64,000 nucleotides of DNA from Ananas comosus (Eukaryota > Streptophyta > Magnoliopsida > Poales > Bromeliaceae). The stretch is taken from the NCBI RefSeq assembly GCF_001540865.1, contig NC_033636.1, positions 3,830,184 to 3,894,183 of the forward strand, given 5' to 3'. The stretch's first letter is position 1. The number at the start of each line of letters is the position of its first letter. Shown one piece after another: positions 12,254 through 24,057 of the stretch. Made by a program: the position numbers and the translations under genes. The notes under the pieces were generated by a model. That model did not search any database, was not told the DNA's origin, and saw only the letters and a list, made by a program, of their open reading frames with translations.

Positions 12254-13230
12254 TGTAACATACCGAATCCCCAATGAGTTGTATCGAACTTCCGTCAAAT
12301 TGATCGAAGTGTGGTAGTGGACGAGTTGGTGAGGTCCGTTAATTATTTCGAGTGATTCGGAATACATTAGATAAGTGGTTTGGGCCTGGGAGAGCAAGCT
12401 AGGAAATTCCAAGCCTTTTTGTGCTGGAAATGCTCTCGGGGTTCGAACCCTGAGTGCAAGGTTCGGACCCCGTATATGAAAAACCACAAAGTTGGTCTAA
12501 CTCTGTTATTTGAGGGGGCTAGGTGTAATTGTACAAGTGGGAGTGTTTATATGGGGTGCTATGTTGTTTTCCCCTCTCATTTCCCTCACACTACCAACAT
12601 AAGAGAAAACTCTCTTTCTCTCTCTAAGACTCTCCACTCTATCCCTTTCTCTCCTTCTCTCACTAGGGTTTGCTCCAAGAGAGGAGATTGGTGGGAAAGA
12701 AGGCTTGCTTAGGGGTGAAGCTAGCTCTTGTGCAAGGGGTTGTGGAGAAAACTAAAACTTGAGGTGTGTTTTGTGGTTATGAGCTAGGATTTTGGTTAGT
12801 GTCCTTCTAATTGTGGTTTCAAGAAGATTCTATGGTAGATTGATTCATGAATCTCCTAGAAATAGTGGGTATTTGGTAATGGAAACCGTAGGGTTAAATT
12901 AGGGTTTTTGTAGAATTGAGATCTAACTTGGGTTTGATCTCTTGTAGCCCTAATTGGTAGACAAACCGACACGTTGGGAGACTCGGATTGGAGTTCTGAC
13001 GAGTCTACGTCGAGATATTGGGGAAAACCCCCATTTCGGCTTCGTTTGCTGTGGGTCGAGGAAAATAGGCGACCATAAATTAATTGCGAGACTTGAGTTG
13101 CAGCCTTCCGGCATTCCCATGAGGTAGGGGTACTATCCGAAATCATCCAATTTCTCATTATGTCTATGTCGCCTTTTTGAGCATATATGTGTATTTGTGG
13201 CATTCATGCATAGTAGGGGTATTGTGATAT
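12254..13230 (+). mobile_element. Partial Ty3/gypsy LTR
   Basis: Starts TGTAACATACCGAATCCCC, like the LTR start at 56616. It shares the order of landmarks with that LTR: CT-rich stretch with AGGGTTT, then a segment ending near GAGCATATATGTGT and ATGCATAGT. The right end is lost where copia pol sequence begins. No internal region remains. Confidence 0.6.
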
Positions 13231-13339
13231 GCGGCTATGGTTGGGAATCTCTTGTATACTTTCAATGTAAAAGAACATATGAATTGATAATGGACCATGC
13301 ATATAGAAACCTTATAAATGTATGAATTGGATGTGCCCC

Positions 13340-14064
13340 AATACATTTGAAGAGATTTAACGTATGAGTAAGATCTCTTATGCCTCAGCTATAAGGAGTC
13401 TTATGTATGCCGTGCTGTGTACACGACTTGATATCGCGCTTGCTGTGAGTGTCACAAGCAGATATCAATCTAATCCAGGCGATGAGCACTGGACTGCTGT
13501 GAAGAATATACTCAAGTACTTGAGAAGAACTAAGGATATGTTCTTGGTCTTTGGAGGATGAGAGTTGAAAATATAAGGATATACTGATTCAGACTTTATA
13601 TCTGATGTTGACGATAGAAAGTCTATGTCAGGATGTGTGTTCTTATGCAATAGTGGCTCAGTGTAGTGGAAGAGTTCCAAACAACCGATTATTGCTGACT
13701 CTACTATGAAAGTAGAGTATATCGCCGCATCTGAAGCTGCAAAAGAAGCCTTCTAGTTCAGGAAATTTGTTGCAGAACTAGGTGTGATGCCATCGGTGCC
13801 ATACTACTTTACTGCGACAACAATGGCGCCATAGCCCTAGCTAAGGAGCCCAGGTCTAATCAGAAATCCAAATATATAGAGCGGCGGTTTCATATAATAC
13901 GCGACTACCTCGACAAGAAACACATTGAGATGCACAGAGTAGACTCCACGGTTAACGTGGCAGACCTATTGACTAAATCACTTAGCCAGCAGAAGACTGA
14001 AGTCCGTCTTGAGAAGATGGGGCTTAGGTATATAGCTGATTTGGCTTTAGTACAAGTGGGAGAT
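13340..14064 (+). pseudogene. Ty1/copia pol fragment (RT end and RNase H)
   Basis: Encodes the end of reverse transcriptase (YASAIRSLMYAVLCTRLDIA, HWTAVKNILKYLRRTKDM) and then RNase H (ADSTMKVEYIAASEAAKEA, YCDNNGAIALAKEP in a shifted frame, HIIRDYLDKKHIEMHRVDST). Tryptophan codons have become stops at two places and the frame shifts at about 13800. Gag, protease, integrase and most of RT are missing. A purine tract (ACAAGTGGGAGA) precedes the 3' LTR directly. Non-functional remnant. Confidence 0.88.
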
Positions 14065-15391
14065 TGTTAAATGTATGCCTTAGAAACTAACCAGGCCGAC
14101 ACATGTATTTTTCTAGAACATAAATTTGTATTTGACTTTAAAATATTATAAATAAATTTGGGTTCTTATTTTCATTTATATTGTGTATGTGTCCATAAAT
14201 CATCCAATAAATTAATAAGATGATGACATATATTCTCAAGAGTTGAGAATTTGAGACGTGTCATTGGTGATTAATTCCTAAATGCTCCCGATCAATGAAT
14301 CATCACAGAGACGGTGATTGATCCGATGAGATTGATGCATAGGTCGCTTCCATTTTTGGGTAGACCAGTCTTGAGTCGACAGTGTGGGGACATTGAAGCG
14401 AATATGCAAGTAGTTGTTAGAGAACAAGGGTACTAAGCGTAACCAACGCGAGAAGTTACTTGAATGTCTACTCACTCGTCAGTGACTTACTCAATGTTGT
14501 AGTAGTGTGACTGGTCCTTTGACCTGCGGTGTCTCAGCTATTCATAATGAGGTTACTGTAGTTTGACTGTACATACAGTTGATCCCTAGGCATTCGGGTC
14601 CTTGCGGTGCATGTTGGCTGCAATAGGTTCATTGTAGGAATAGGGTGCGCACTTAGATGGACACTACAACAAAACTAAGTTTTAGTGGTGATTATTTTCT
14701 AAAATCCCGACAATTATAATTGTCGCTAAATAATTTAGTGACAATTGTAGTAATTGCCACTAATGGTGGGGTCGGTAAAAGTTATAATGGCATTTGTTTG
14801 GACGGTTGGTAAAAGTCTAAACAAATGCCGCTAAATCCTATCCAATAACAACAATTATAAATGTCATTATAATTAATGATAATCGCCACTAAAAGTATAC
14901 TAAATAATTACTAAATAAGACTTATAGCGGCAATTGCAATATATATATTAAAATGCTTGATCCACAATTAAATATTTCAATAAATTGAAATTAGAAAACA
15001 TTCATTATCAAAGAGCAATCATGATTTGCGACAAATCACAGTTTCAATATTAAAAATAAATTTCATACATGAGTTTCAACTACAAAATGCTTGTTTGAAT
15101 TCCAGCCAAACAATAATAAATTCTAAACGACTCTAAACGACGGTAAACATCTATTATCTCGAAAAAATTCCAAATTCTAAGTGCTCGAGCCATCTATACA
15201 TACAAGAACAGATACACGAACTGCATCACAAGAGTCACCCTAGTCATTGTCTCCAACCTTTTCTCGACTTTCAACTATCTGCAATACGATTCAAATTATA
15301 TTTACCATAAAGGAAAAGAACTCGTATAGCTAAAGAAATAAAGAAAAGAAACAAAAAAATAAACCTGTACCAGACAGAAGATGATGGGCGA

Positions 15392-16010
15392 CTACTTAGG
15401 CCCAATGTCCTTGAGAGAACAGATCTGTTCTTCGCCCATTGTGGACATCACGCTCACCACCAGATCCTTCCCTTCAACAAATCCATCTTTGATCTGTCAA
15501 ACAACACGACGAACAGGAAAGTCATAAGCAAATGATCGAGAAAACCGTTTTGGATATCCAACATCTCTAAGGGGGGAGGCACGAAATCACGGAACGCCCC
15601 TTAGTTAGGGCTGTCAATTGCCGCACTGCAATAAGGCATCATACTTTAATGCGTTATTGCCGAAGCTCATAACCAGAGCTTCTATGTTTATTTATGCAAT
15701 ACTGTGCATAAACCCACGCACGCAAAAAAAAAAAGAAGAAAAAAAGGAACACTAGGAAGATGTCAATTTCTTAATAAGGACAGACTGTGTCCTATGCCCT
15801 AGGATAAGAATATTGTACAACTATCAAGAGCCTATACGTCATGAAACTTATAGACCACTTGGCAGAATTTTCTCCCCCTCATGCTATAATACACTACAAG
15901 ATAAAATATTGGAGAAACTAATCTAAACTACTAACCTGCATGAGCAGGCTCTCATCAGTTGGGAGCCTTAGGTCATCCTTAGTGTTGCCATTTTCAGTCA
16001 GGAGACTCAC
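15392..16010 (-). pseudogene. Captured 3' end of an eIF5A gene
   Basis: Two minus-strand exons with proper splice borders: 16010-15936 (25 codons, begins VSLLTENGNTKDDLRLPTDE) and 15493-15392 (33 codons plus stop, containing EGKDLVVSVM, GEEQICSLKDIGPK). These are the last two coding exons of plant translation factor eIF5A, in the right order and phase, with a 442-bp intron. The N-terminal half with the hypusine lysine is absent, so it cannot make functional eIF5A. Both exons are open and hardly diverged, suggesting recent capture or constraint. The intact source gene is not in this window. Confidence 0.93.
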
Positions 16011-16386
16011 CTGTCATACGCATCACATGGTCAAAATAAAAGATCAAACAAACGATCAGGAAAGTTAAAAACTTATCGCACGAGCAGATAAGAAAACATC
16101 TGTAAATATGTAGATAGATTTTATAAGGTATGAATGCCCCCATTTTCACAAATTAATGTTTAATAGGCTTGACAGGCTCAAATTTACTTTCACACACAAA
16201 AGACTGAATAATGTTTCTGCAAAACAAAACAAAACTAAAGCTCCAGAGGAAGTTATGAAGAAAACTAGACAAGGATAATGATATTCTACTAGGATTAAAC
16301 TAGATGGGAAATGAGAAAGAGTTCTGAGTACATTCATCCTCTAAACTTCAGTAAGCTACTTACAAAGAGAGTAACACAATTAGTAC

Positions 16387-17381
16387 CTGATTGATATCAT
16401 TTCCAAATGAAAAGGTTCCATCATTATTGTCCCAGAACTGCAGTTATGAACAAACTCAATAGAAATTTGAGAGAAAATGGACAAAGAAAATTTATTATTC
16501 ACATATCGAAAGTATTGATCTTGATGGTAAGTAGAATTTATTATTAACGTTTTATCTAATTTGAATTGTTCTACACGGTTAAACTTACAAACTCGCCGCA
16601 TCGACTATTAAAATAGTTATTTTTGAAACTGTTTGATAACTTAGTAAATTATGTCGAAAAATTATAAAATTTGATTTTCAAATATTTTTAATAGCATAAA
16701 TCATACCTAATAGAGTCGACCGTCAAATCGAATATCTCATCATCGAAAATAAATTAAAAGTACAAATATTTTCATGCTTTCAAAAACAGACCAGATCGAT
16801 GTACTATTTATATATAATTTTTAAATTTAAAATTTGAATTTAAAAATATATATGAGGAAATGGAGTGAGAAAAGGGAAAATGTATAGTACTAGAAAAATG
16901 AGCATAAAGCATATATCTGTTTCTCTTTCATGCTAAGGGCTACTACCTATTTGCACCATCTGAAAAAATAAAAACAGATTTAAGATAACATACTTAGCTC
17001 AACTTCTAAGGTTTCTTTATACGAACCGTATACAGTAAGCATTCAATCTGACAAAGTTTCTCTACAAGTACAAGTTCTATTTGATTATACAGAGGCCAAA
17101 AAACAAAAAACGTGTTTTGAGCACAGCACAATTCCGCTAAAAAAAGTAACCATCAAGCTGCGTGAAAATTTAACTTGATCTACTACATAAGATGGCATGA
17201 AGACGTTTAAGGAATCAGAAAATCTAAAAGACATAAGACCAAGTCAGGAAACCAAGGAGTCATAAGGTAGAATAAGAAACTAACCTCTAGAATGCAAAAG
17301 ATGAGAGCTTGCAAGGCAAGAAGCGTGCCGCTCGAGTAGCAGTGCAGTTCTTCGTCCTGCTGCATATCTATAGGATACCTG
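16387..17381 (-). other. Two unidentified exon-like pieces inside the CACTA element
   Basis: Minus strand 17381-17285 gives 32 open codons (begins RYPIDMQQDEELHCYSSGTL) between an AG acceptor and GT donor. Minus strand 16437-16387 gives 17 codons (FWDNNDGTFSFGNDINQ), also with AG and GT borders. Neither matches eIF5A or the fucosyltransferase as I know them. They lie between those two captured parts, in the same orientation. They could be exons of a third captured gene or chance open stretches. Confidence 0.45.
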
Positions 17382-17926
17382 CTGCGAAAGAGTAATTTAT
17401 AATCAGTTCAAAACTTCAAACAGAATTGGAAGAAATTATATTATCAGTTAAAGCTGAACGGGTAGCTCCAAATGTAGAAATTATATGATTTTATAATATA
17501 AGAGACAGGAAATAAGAAGAAGATTCGGAGATTGTGAGATGCACAAGCTTTTGTCTCTTGGCAAAGTAAGAGAAAAACTATTAAAAAAAATTAAAAAGTA
17601 AACTTTGGGTTCAAGTACAAATTAAGGAGTGGTTCTCGCATGGATGCAGTGAGTTAGTTAATTAATTTAATTAATGACTCAACATATATAAATATATTCA
17701 CATTCTTAAATATATAACAATAAAAGGTTGAGAACTTAATCATTATAAGCAAGAAATTTAGTTCATTTACTTAACTAATTATCAATCTCTCTTTTTTTTT
17801 CCCCCTCCAAAAGATCCGTAGATAACTAATTTAACTAGGGATACAAATATGCCACTTTGGTGACCACTTTGGTACCACCCCTATATTCTGTAGGCATTTT
17901 AAAGCTAAATATAGCTATGCTAGCAA

Positions 17927-18090
17927 TAGGGCCGGCAATCCAGCTCGCTAGTGTTCGTGGGTTAGCTCATGGTCGGCTTGAAAATGAGCTCGAGATCGAT
18001 ACGAGTTGAATTTTGTAGCTCAAAATTTTAGCGAGTTGATCACGAGCTAGAGTGAGCTCGTTTGTGTTTGGCTCTGTATAGCTCGAATAT
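17927..18090. repeat. hAT-like end fragment
   Basis: TAGGGCCGGCAATCCAGCTCG followed by repeated GAGCTCG-type words resembles the left end of the hAT element at 22751. No matching right end or target duplication was found, so it is probably a truncated copy. Confidence 0.4.
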
Positions 18091-18103
18091 ACATACATAT
18101 ATA

Positions 18104-18650
18104 CAGAGTAGGGCTACTATACTTTTATGAGTAGTGGACCCTTCGTACTCATAAGTTGTTCTCGATGTTGGAGCTTCCGAATTGACAATCCACACCGTTA
18201 AATATGATCTAGAGTACTTGAACCTTACAGAAAATAAATTTTGTAATTTTTCTAAATCATAATAAAGTCCATCAAACGAGCATAAAATGAATGGTCAAAA
18301 TCGAACGACGTCCTAAAAATGGATGATCGGATCCTTCAATTTAAGATCGGAGTTATTGATCTTTATCTAGGTAGTGAATAGAATTTTCTATCAAAAATTC
18401 AACCTATTCCAATTCTTTTACACCGTTAAACTAGCAAGTACCCCATACCGGCCGTTAAAAATTGTCAATTTTGTGAGCTTTTGATCGTAGGGTAAATGAT
18501 ATCGAAAATTATAAAATTTGATTTCTAGAAGTTTTAAATGCTCTAAATAATGTTTAACGGTATAGATCGTCGATTCGGAAGCTCTATCATCGAAAACAAC
18601 TTATGAGTACGAGGGTGATCGTACTCATAATAGTATAGTAGCCGGACTCC
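18104..18650. mobile_element. Fold-back (hairpin) MITE
   Basis: About 100 bp at each end are inverted copies: the left end reads GAGTAGGGCTACTATAC, the right end GTATAGTAGCCGGACTC. The arms share CGTACTCATAAGTTGTT and GAGCTTCCGAAT. It sits between TATATA-rich flanks and has no coding capacity. Confidence 0.8.
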
Positions 18651-20286
18651 ATATATACACATATATTATAAATTTTTATCATTTGAATTTTCTACAGAAT
18701 TTGTAGATGATTTTATCATTATTTCTTTCGTAATAATCAATGGTAATATTCATGAATATCAGTTAAGTTCCATAAGTAAATTGATCACAAAATAAAAGAG
18801 CCATTTCCTTATCTTGTAAAGCCTGCTGAAATTAGGTCTATTTGCATAGTATTTGTGTTCAAGTACTATTCACATAATAGCAATTAACATGGATCATAAG
18901 CCTCGTCATTTTGAAAGAAAAGTCTTAAGTAGATGATGCACGCACAGGTATATACAGAAAAGTTGAAATCAATCACATCATTGCGAAGATTTAACTACAA
19001 GAACTATAGGATAGATGGATCAAGACCAACTAGACTTGCCAAAAAGAATTTATATGCCAAAACAAAATTAGATTGAGTTATTAAATACACAATGAATTCA
19101 CATTTTCTCCATAGGGAAGAAAGTTAAAAAAAAAAAATCAAATGTGAGCTCACTATGAAACAATGATCAAATTCACAAAGAACTCATATAAAGCTTGAAA
19201 CTAGATTCTAAAAACTGTACATGGAAGTGGAACTAGATAGGATGATTTGACCAACAAGTTTCATAATAATATAACTATATAATGTGATTGTATTTTTCCA
19301 CATCATAAACAACTAAATTCAATGCAAAGCAACTAATCTAGGCTCAACAAAGCCAGAAAAGCATGATAGCCTCCTTTGAGCTCCTACAAGAACTCATAGC
19401 TTAGTTGAAAACCATTATTGAAAGTTAATTATCTTCCTTGCAAACTTTGAAAGTAGTTGTTCACATTGTAACTAAACTAGAATGACACTACCCAATAAAA
19501 AGGGAGCAAATTCTCTATAACCTGGGTATAGAAAATTCCTCCAGCCCCGCTAAGTGGTGTCAACCTATTAGTGGATCTAAACTGGAGAAGTCATCCAATG
19601 CATCGAGTTATTGATGTTATATTATACATGTGAAAGCCACTCATAAAGAACATAACATTTTTCAACTTACTAACAGGTTGTCCGGCTTGTGCGCGATCTT
19701 ACAAGAAATCATCCCTAAAAAACTTCTGGCAAAGTTCTCAGCCTACTGCATTACTAATCTTTCATGGTATCAGTAGGCCCACAAAACCATAATTCTAGGA
19801 TTATCCACCATACTATTTTATAGGATTATCCACCCGTAGAAGGCTTATACAGCTAAAGTATACATTTAGTTAAATATCAACAAATCATGATAAAATAAAC
19901 ATGAATTTATAAAAAGTAATCAGTATCCAGCTACTCACAACAGGATTCGAAGAGAATGGATGCGAGATCTCCGATCTGTCGAGAATCTGCACAATGCTGA
20001 GAAAATTGAGTTAACACAAAAGCACCTAAGCTACCGATCGAATGCTCGGACTGCTCCAATTTGCGAAATCAAAAACTAAATAGTATATAGACAAATCCAA
20101 TCACCCTCGATCACAGAAAAAAGCTCACCTCCACTACTGCAGAATCAGATCCTCCAACCCAAGAAGCAAATTTCCGATCTCTCTCTATTCTAATGAATTA
20201 AAAATACCATAAAAAAAATAAAAAAAAAAAAGAAAACAAAACATGGATTAAAAAGACTCAAAGAAAGAATAGAAAATGAGTAACGA

Positions 20287-20714
20287 AATTGAATTAAAGA
20301 CGACCAGCAGGTACTTTTGGCGACCCTCCGGCGGCTCCTCCCGGTACTCCTCGCTGAAGCTTAGGCACGGCCGGTACCTCATCCCATCCGGTTGCCTCCA
20401 AAACTCCCCCTGCGCCGCCGGAAACGAGGACGACGACGACGATGATCGCACGCCGACCTGGGCCCAGGGGATGGGGAGAAGGGGATTACCGGGCCGAGGC
20501 GGAGGGTTCCGAGGAAAGCTAGGGCTGGGAGAAGGAAGAGGATCCTAGGGTTCGAGGAGACGATGCGATTGATCCGAAATCGGGAGGAGGTAGAGGAGGA
20601 GAGGAGATTCTTAGGGGAGATGACGAGCGATTGGAGGGTGGAGTAAGAGAGCGCGGGGATGATCTGAGAGGGGAAGGAGATGTACGAGAGATGCTTCGTC
20701 TTCGATTTCGCCAT
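20287..20714 (-). pseudogene. Captured 5' exon of an O-fucosyltransferase-like gene
   Basis: From the minus-strand ATG at 20714 the frame gives MAKSKTKHLSYISFPSQIIP, then a serine-rich stretch, a hydrophobic signal-anchor-like segment and VIPFSPSPG. A second frame continues with EFWRQPDGMRYRPCLSFSEE and QKYLLVV. This is the N-terminal layout I recall for the plant O-fucosyltransferase family (EDA30-like): Golgi type II protein, EFWKQPDG box, then RRKYLxVVVSGG. A frameshift near 20455-20475 separates the two halves and the catalytic domain is missing; the gene part ends after KYLLVV. The family call rests on memory of those motifs. It may supply the promoter and start of a chimeric transcript running into the eIF5A exons. 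Confidence 0.65.
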
Positions 20715-22750
20715 TAGAGGAGCGCGGCTACCTCCGAGCTTTCTCTCTTTCTCTACTCACTTTCCCTCTCTCTCTTTCTCTCTCCTGCAATCGGGGTTAA
20801 TCGAGCGTAGTGAGAAGTCGACGCATGGTGAGGCTCAGGTAGGGTGGGATCCAGTTGGGTTTGGGTTAAGTATACTATTGGGCTCTAAATAAATATATTT
20901 AATATATAAATATTAGTCATAAAAATATATAGTTTAAATAATTGCCGCTAAAATATAATTAGATAATAATTAATAGTGGCTGTTCGCTATTAAATTGCCG
21001 TTAAATGATAATTTTGTTGTAGTGAGAATCTATCTCCCTTGGTAGATAGGGGTGTTAGTCCTATGTGATTTATGAGACAGAGTTTAGAAGAACTTGGCCA
21101 GGGCAGAGTTAATAGCGGAAAAAGGTTTCCGATATTAGAAACTCGAGTCGAATAAATTTAATATATGACAGACGATGAGGTTTGACGAGTTATTTCATGA
21201 CCTCCGTCTAGTCGGGACTCATGATAAAAGGACTGTATCACACGGTAACTGCACCAAGAGGTTCAGTATTCCATTCTACTGGAATGCCACTACATGCTGC
21301 TGGGCGTCACTGGTGGATGGTGAGACTCATGAGAATTATCTAGATGATCGATAATTCTTATTGGGCTAAGTTGGAATTGTTCCGATTTACTGAAAGGAGT
21401 TTCAATGATATCGTTGATAGTGATCAAGATATATCTACTATCAGATAGAATAGAACTATGGAGTCACACACATAAGAGGTTGTGATTGATCAGATAGCTA
21501 GATCGCGATTTTTGAATCGTTGGAGGACCTAATTGTCAATATATTGATAATTGGATTAATTTGTAATTATTACAAATTAGTGGTATTAAAGTGTAAATGT
21601 TACAAGAGAGGACTTGCTAATAGTTAGTAAATTATTAGAGAATTTATATGCAAATGTTGCATTATTAATTTGATATGATCAAATTAAGATAAAATTCAAG
21701 TCAAATCAAGTTAGGATTTGATCGATCTAACAAATTAAGGAAATGATAAATTTAAATCTAGATTTGTACTTATCCTTAATTATATTATTAATAAGAGGAT
21801 TATATATCCCTATAAATAATATACGGGAGTTTTTAGAAAATCCTAGCCATCATCTCTCTTCTCCTCTCTCTTTCATCTTCTAGCAATAAAGACGTCCTTT
21901 GCAAGGGAGCTAGCACCCCGGTGAGAACATCGATCAAATCATCAACATCATGTGGATACCTATAGAGGCCGGACGCATGTGCGGCTTCAAAAGAACCCAA
22001 TTCCACGATCATCAAATTGAGGTAAAGATCCAATCACGCAAAAGATAAAGATTCGATCTTACTTTTCTCTTTTAATCTTAAAAACATGAGGGATCCTAAT
22101 TGCCTGATTTTTGAAATCGGATCTCGAGAGTTTTTAAAATCAAATTTACTCGATTTATTTTTTCGCTGCGTTTTTGCTGTATGCAATTTTCTAACAACAG
22201 GGGCATGCATACCGATTGTGTCTTCGACACATAAAAGCAAATATGAATAAAAGTTTTAAAAATGATTCGTTATTGGACAAATTCTATGCTATTGGTAGTG
22301 CTCCAACATCAGGTTGATGACCACCAATATGTCAAAAAGTTTAAATAGGGTACTTAAGGAAATTCGTGCTCTGCCTATCACAATATTTGTCACAGGGACA
22401 TTTTACAAACTTAATAGTTATTTCTTGCAGCAACGTAAAGATGGTGAAGGTATGACGGGCATGTTAGCTCCTAAAATACAAAGTCGGATTACAATGAATA
22501 TGGAGACGGCGTGTGAACACATTGTCTATCGATTTGGGCTTGCTGAGTTTGAGGTCAAAATATGAGATTTCAATTATAAGGTTTTCCTGAATGGACCAGA
22601 TGCGGATTGTGATTGCAGCAAATTCCAGCTAGCTGGAATACCTTACTTGCATTTTTTAGCAATTTACAGTACTTCATAAAGAAGAATAGACTTTCATAAT
22701 TTTTGTTCCCGTTGGTATACTGTTGAATGTTATCGCGAGACATATGCACC

Positions 22751-23127
22751 TAGGGCTGGCAAACGAGCAAGCCGGCTCGCGTTCGACTCGTGTTCGGCTC
22801 GATATTCGGCTCGCTCGAGCTTGACTCGAAATTAAATGAGCCGAGCTTGAACAAAATAAAAGGCTCGAAATNCTACTGTGCTATTAGGAGCACAGCAGCC
22901 CTTATGCTCCTAACTTTCTAACCACCCATCAAGTTTGATGGGTGGTTAGAATGAAAAGGGGAAGAGATGTTGGAGAGAAATTCAAGGAGAAAAGAAATTG
23001 AGACACCCAATTTCTCTCCAATATCTCTTCCCTCTCTCATACATTCTACCCACCCATCAATCTTGATGGGTGGTTAGAAAGTTAGGAGCACAAGGGCTGC
23101 TATGCTCCTAATAGCACAGTAGCCCTA

Positions 23128-23164
<37 letters not shown>

Positions 23165-23361
23165 GTATTTTAATTATATATAGGTTTTAATTTAATTTGG
23201 GCCATTATTGTTGACCCATAAAATAAACCCAATTAGTACAACCGTGCAATTGAGCCCAACTCTAAATTTACATAACACACTCTCTCTTTCAGACTTTCAC
23301 TGTTGCACATAACCCTAAAACATGATAACATTCAAATTTTCAAATCCCTAGTTTTTTTCCC

Positions 23362-23398
<37 letters not shown>

Positions 23399-23720
23399 GT
23401 TCTCCCTTAGACCCTCACCCGGTCAGGCAGTCATCCTAGCTCACATTTCTTGTAATTATTTTGTATTTTGAACTATTGGATATGTTACATCAAATTTTAG
23501 ATAATGTTATGTAAAAATTAAACTATTGATTATATAATGTCGAGAATTTCAATCGGCTCGTTTAGAGCTCGAGCTCGGCTCGACTCGAAATTAGGCTCGC
23601 TCGAGCTCGGCTCGAATTAATTTCAAGCCGAGCTTGAGCCTAGATTTAGGCTCGAAATTAATTTCAAGCCGAATTTGAGCTAACATAAGCTCGCTCGAGC
23701 TCAGCTCGTTTCCACCCCTA
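22751..23720. mobile_element. Non-autonomous hAT element
   Basis: Termini TAGGGCTGGCAAACGAGC and GCTCGTTTCCACCCCTA are imperfect inverted repeats. Target duplication TATGCACC/TACGCACC (22743-22750, 23721-23728) has the 8-bp length of hAT elements, with one mismatch. Subterminal GAGCTCGGCTCG-like words recur at both ends. It contains a hairpin MITE and a CT microsatellite near 23360, but no transposase. Confidence 0.88.
22872..23128. mobile_element. Hairpin MITE with an N at its left tip
   Basis: The left arm (CTACTGTGCTATTAGGAGCA, then CTTTCTAACCACCCATCAA) is the complement of the right arm ending TAGCACAGTAGCCCTACTC. The arms are about 80 bp. The first bases of the left arm are replaced by one N at 22872. 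The terminus GAGTAGGGCTACT is shared with the element at 18104. A (TA)n tract follows on the right. Confidence 0.82.
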
Positions 23721-24057
23721 TACGCACCATATTTTCATCTTGTTCCAAATAGGCGACACTGGCTACGACCCCAGGGCCCACCAATTGTACCGCCTCCCGT
23801 AAGAAGAAAGAAAAGTCGGCCACGATCAACACGTATTCATAAAATAATGGACGAAACCGCAAGGCGACGAACAAAATATAGCATTTGTAAACAGGAAGGC
23901 CATTATAGAAACACCTGTCCACAAAATACAGAGAGAGCAAAACAAGGACGCCAACGTAGGACTTGTTACCTAACTTAATAGTAATTGTAAAACTTTTCAT
24001 ATTTAATGCGCTTTCTGCTAATATGTTACTAATTACAAAATCTTTAATATTGCAGAT

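Larger units (their letters stand above)
14662..21024. mobile_element. CACTA (En/Spm) element carrying captured gene fragments
   Basis: Terminal inverted repeats CACTACAACAAAA (14662) and TTTTGTTGTAGTG (21012-21024). The 3-bp target site is GGA on the left and AGA on the right; the related copia LTR shows the empty site AGA at the same place. Subterminal regions hold repeated short motifs such as TTGCCGCTAAA and ATTGCCACTAA, as in CACTA elements. No CACTA transposase was seen, so it is non-autonomous. The interior carries eIF5A exons, an O-fucosyltransferase-like exon, two other exon-like pieces and a fold-back MITE. Confidence 0.92.
14065..22196 (+). mobile_element. Ty1/copia 3' LTR, split by a CACTA element
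   Basis: Starts TGTTAAATGTATGCC right after the polypurine tract and ends TTTTCTAACA. Removing the CACTA element leaves about 1.77 kb, matching the solo LTR at 7761-12209 along its whole length. The right neighbour is MULE transposase sequence, so the copia copy appears to have landed in that MULE and later lost its 5' part. Confidence 0.85.
22205..23960 (+). pseudogene. MULE transposase, C-terminal part, interrupted by a hAT element
   Basis: Reads in part YRLCLRHIKANMNKSF, then MTTNMSKSLNRVLKEIRALP, typical of the MuDR transposase end, then DCDCSKFQLAGIPYLHFLA, the SWIM zinc-finger region (CxCxF...C lost in part). After the hAT insertion it resumes with RRKKSRPRST and CKQEGHYRNTC, a CCHC zinc knuckle as often found at the end of these transposases. 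Frame changes and a stop near 22310 break it. The catalytic DDE part is not present. Confidence 0.85.

Noticed and set aside
7761..22196. One large copia element bounded by the two similar LTRs
   Set aside because: The left LTR has its own target duplication TCTAC on both sides and no primer-binding site follows it, so it is a solo LTR.
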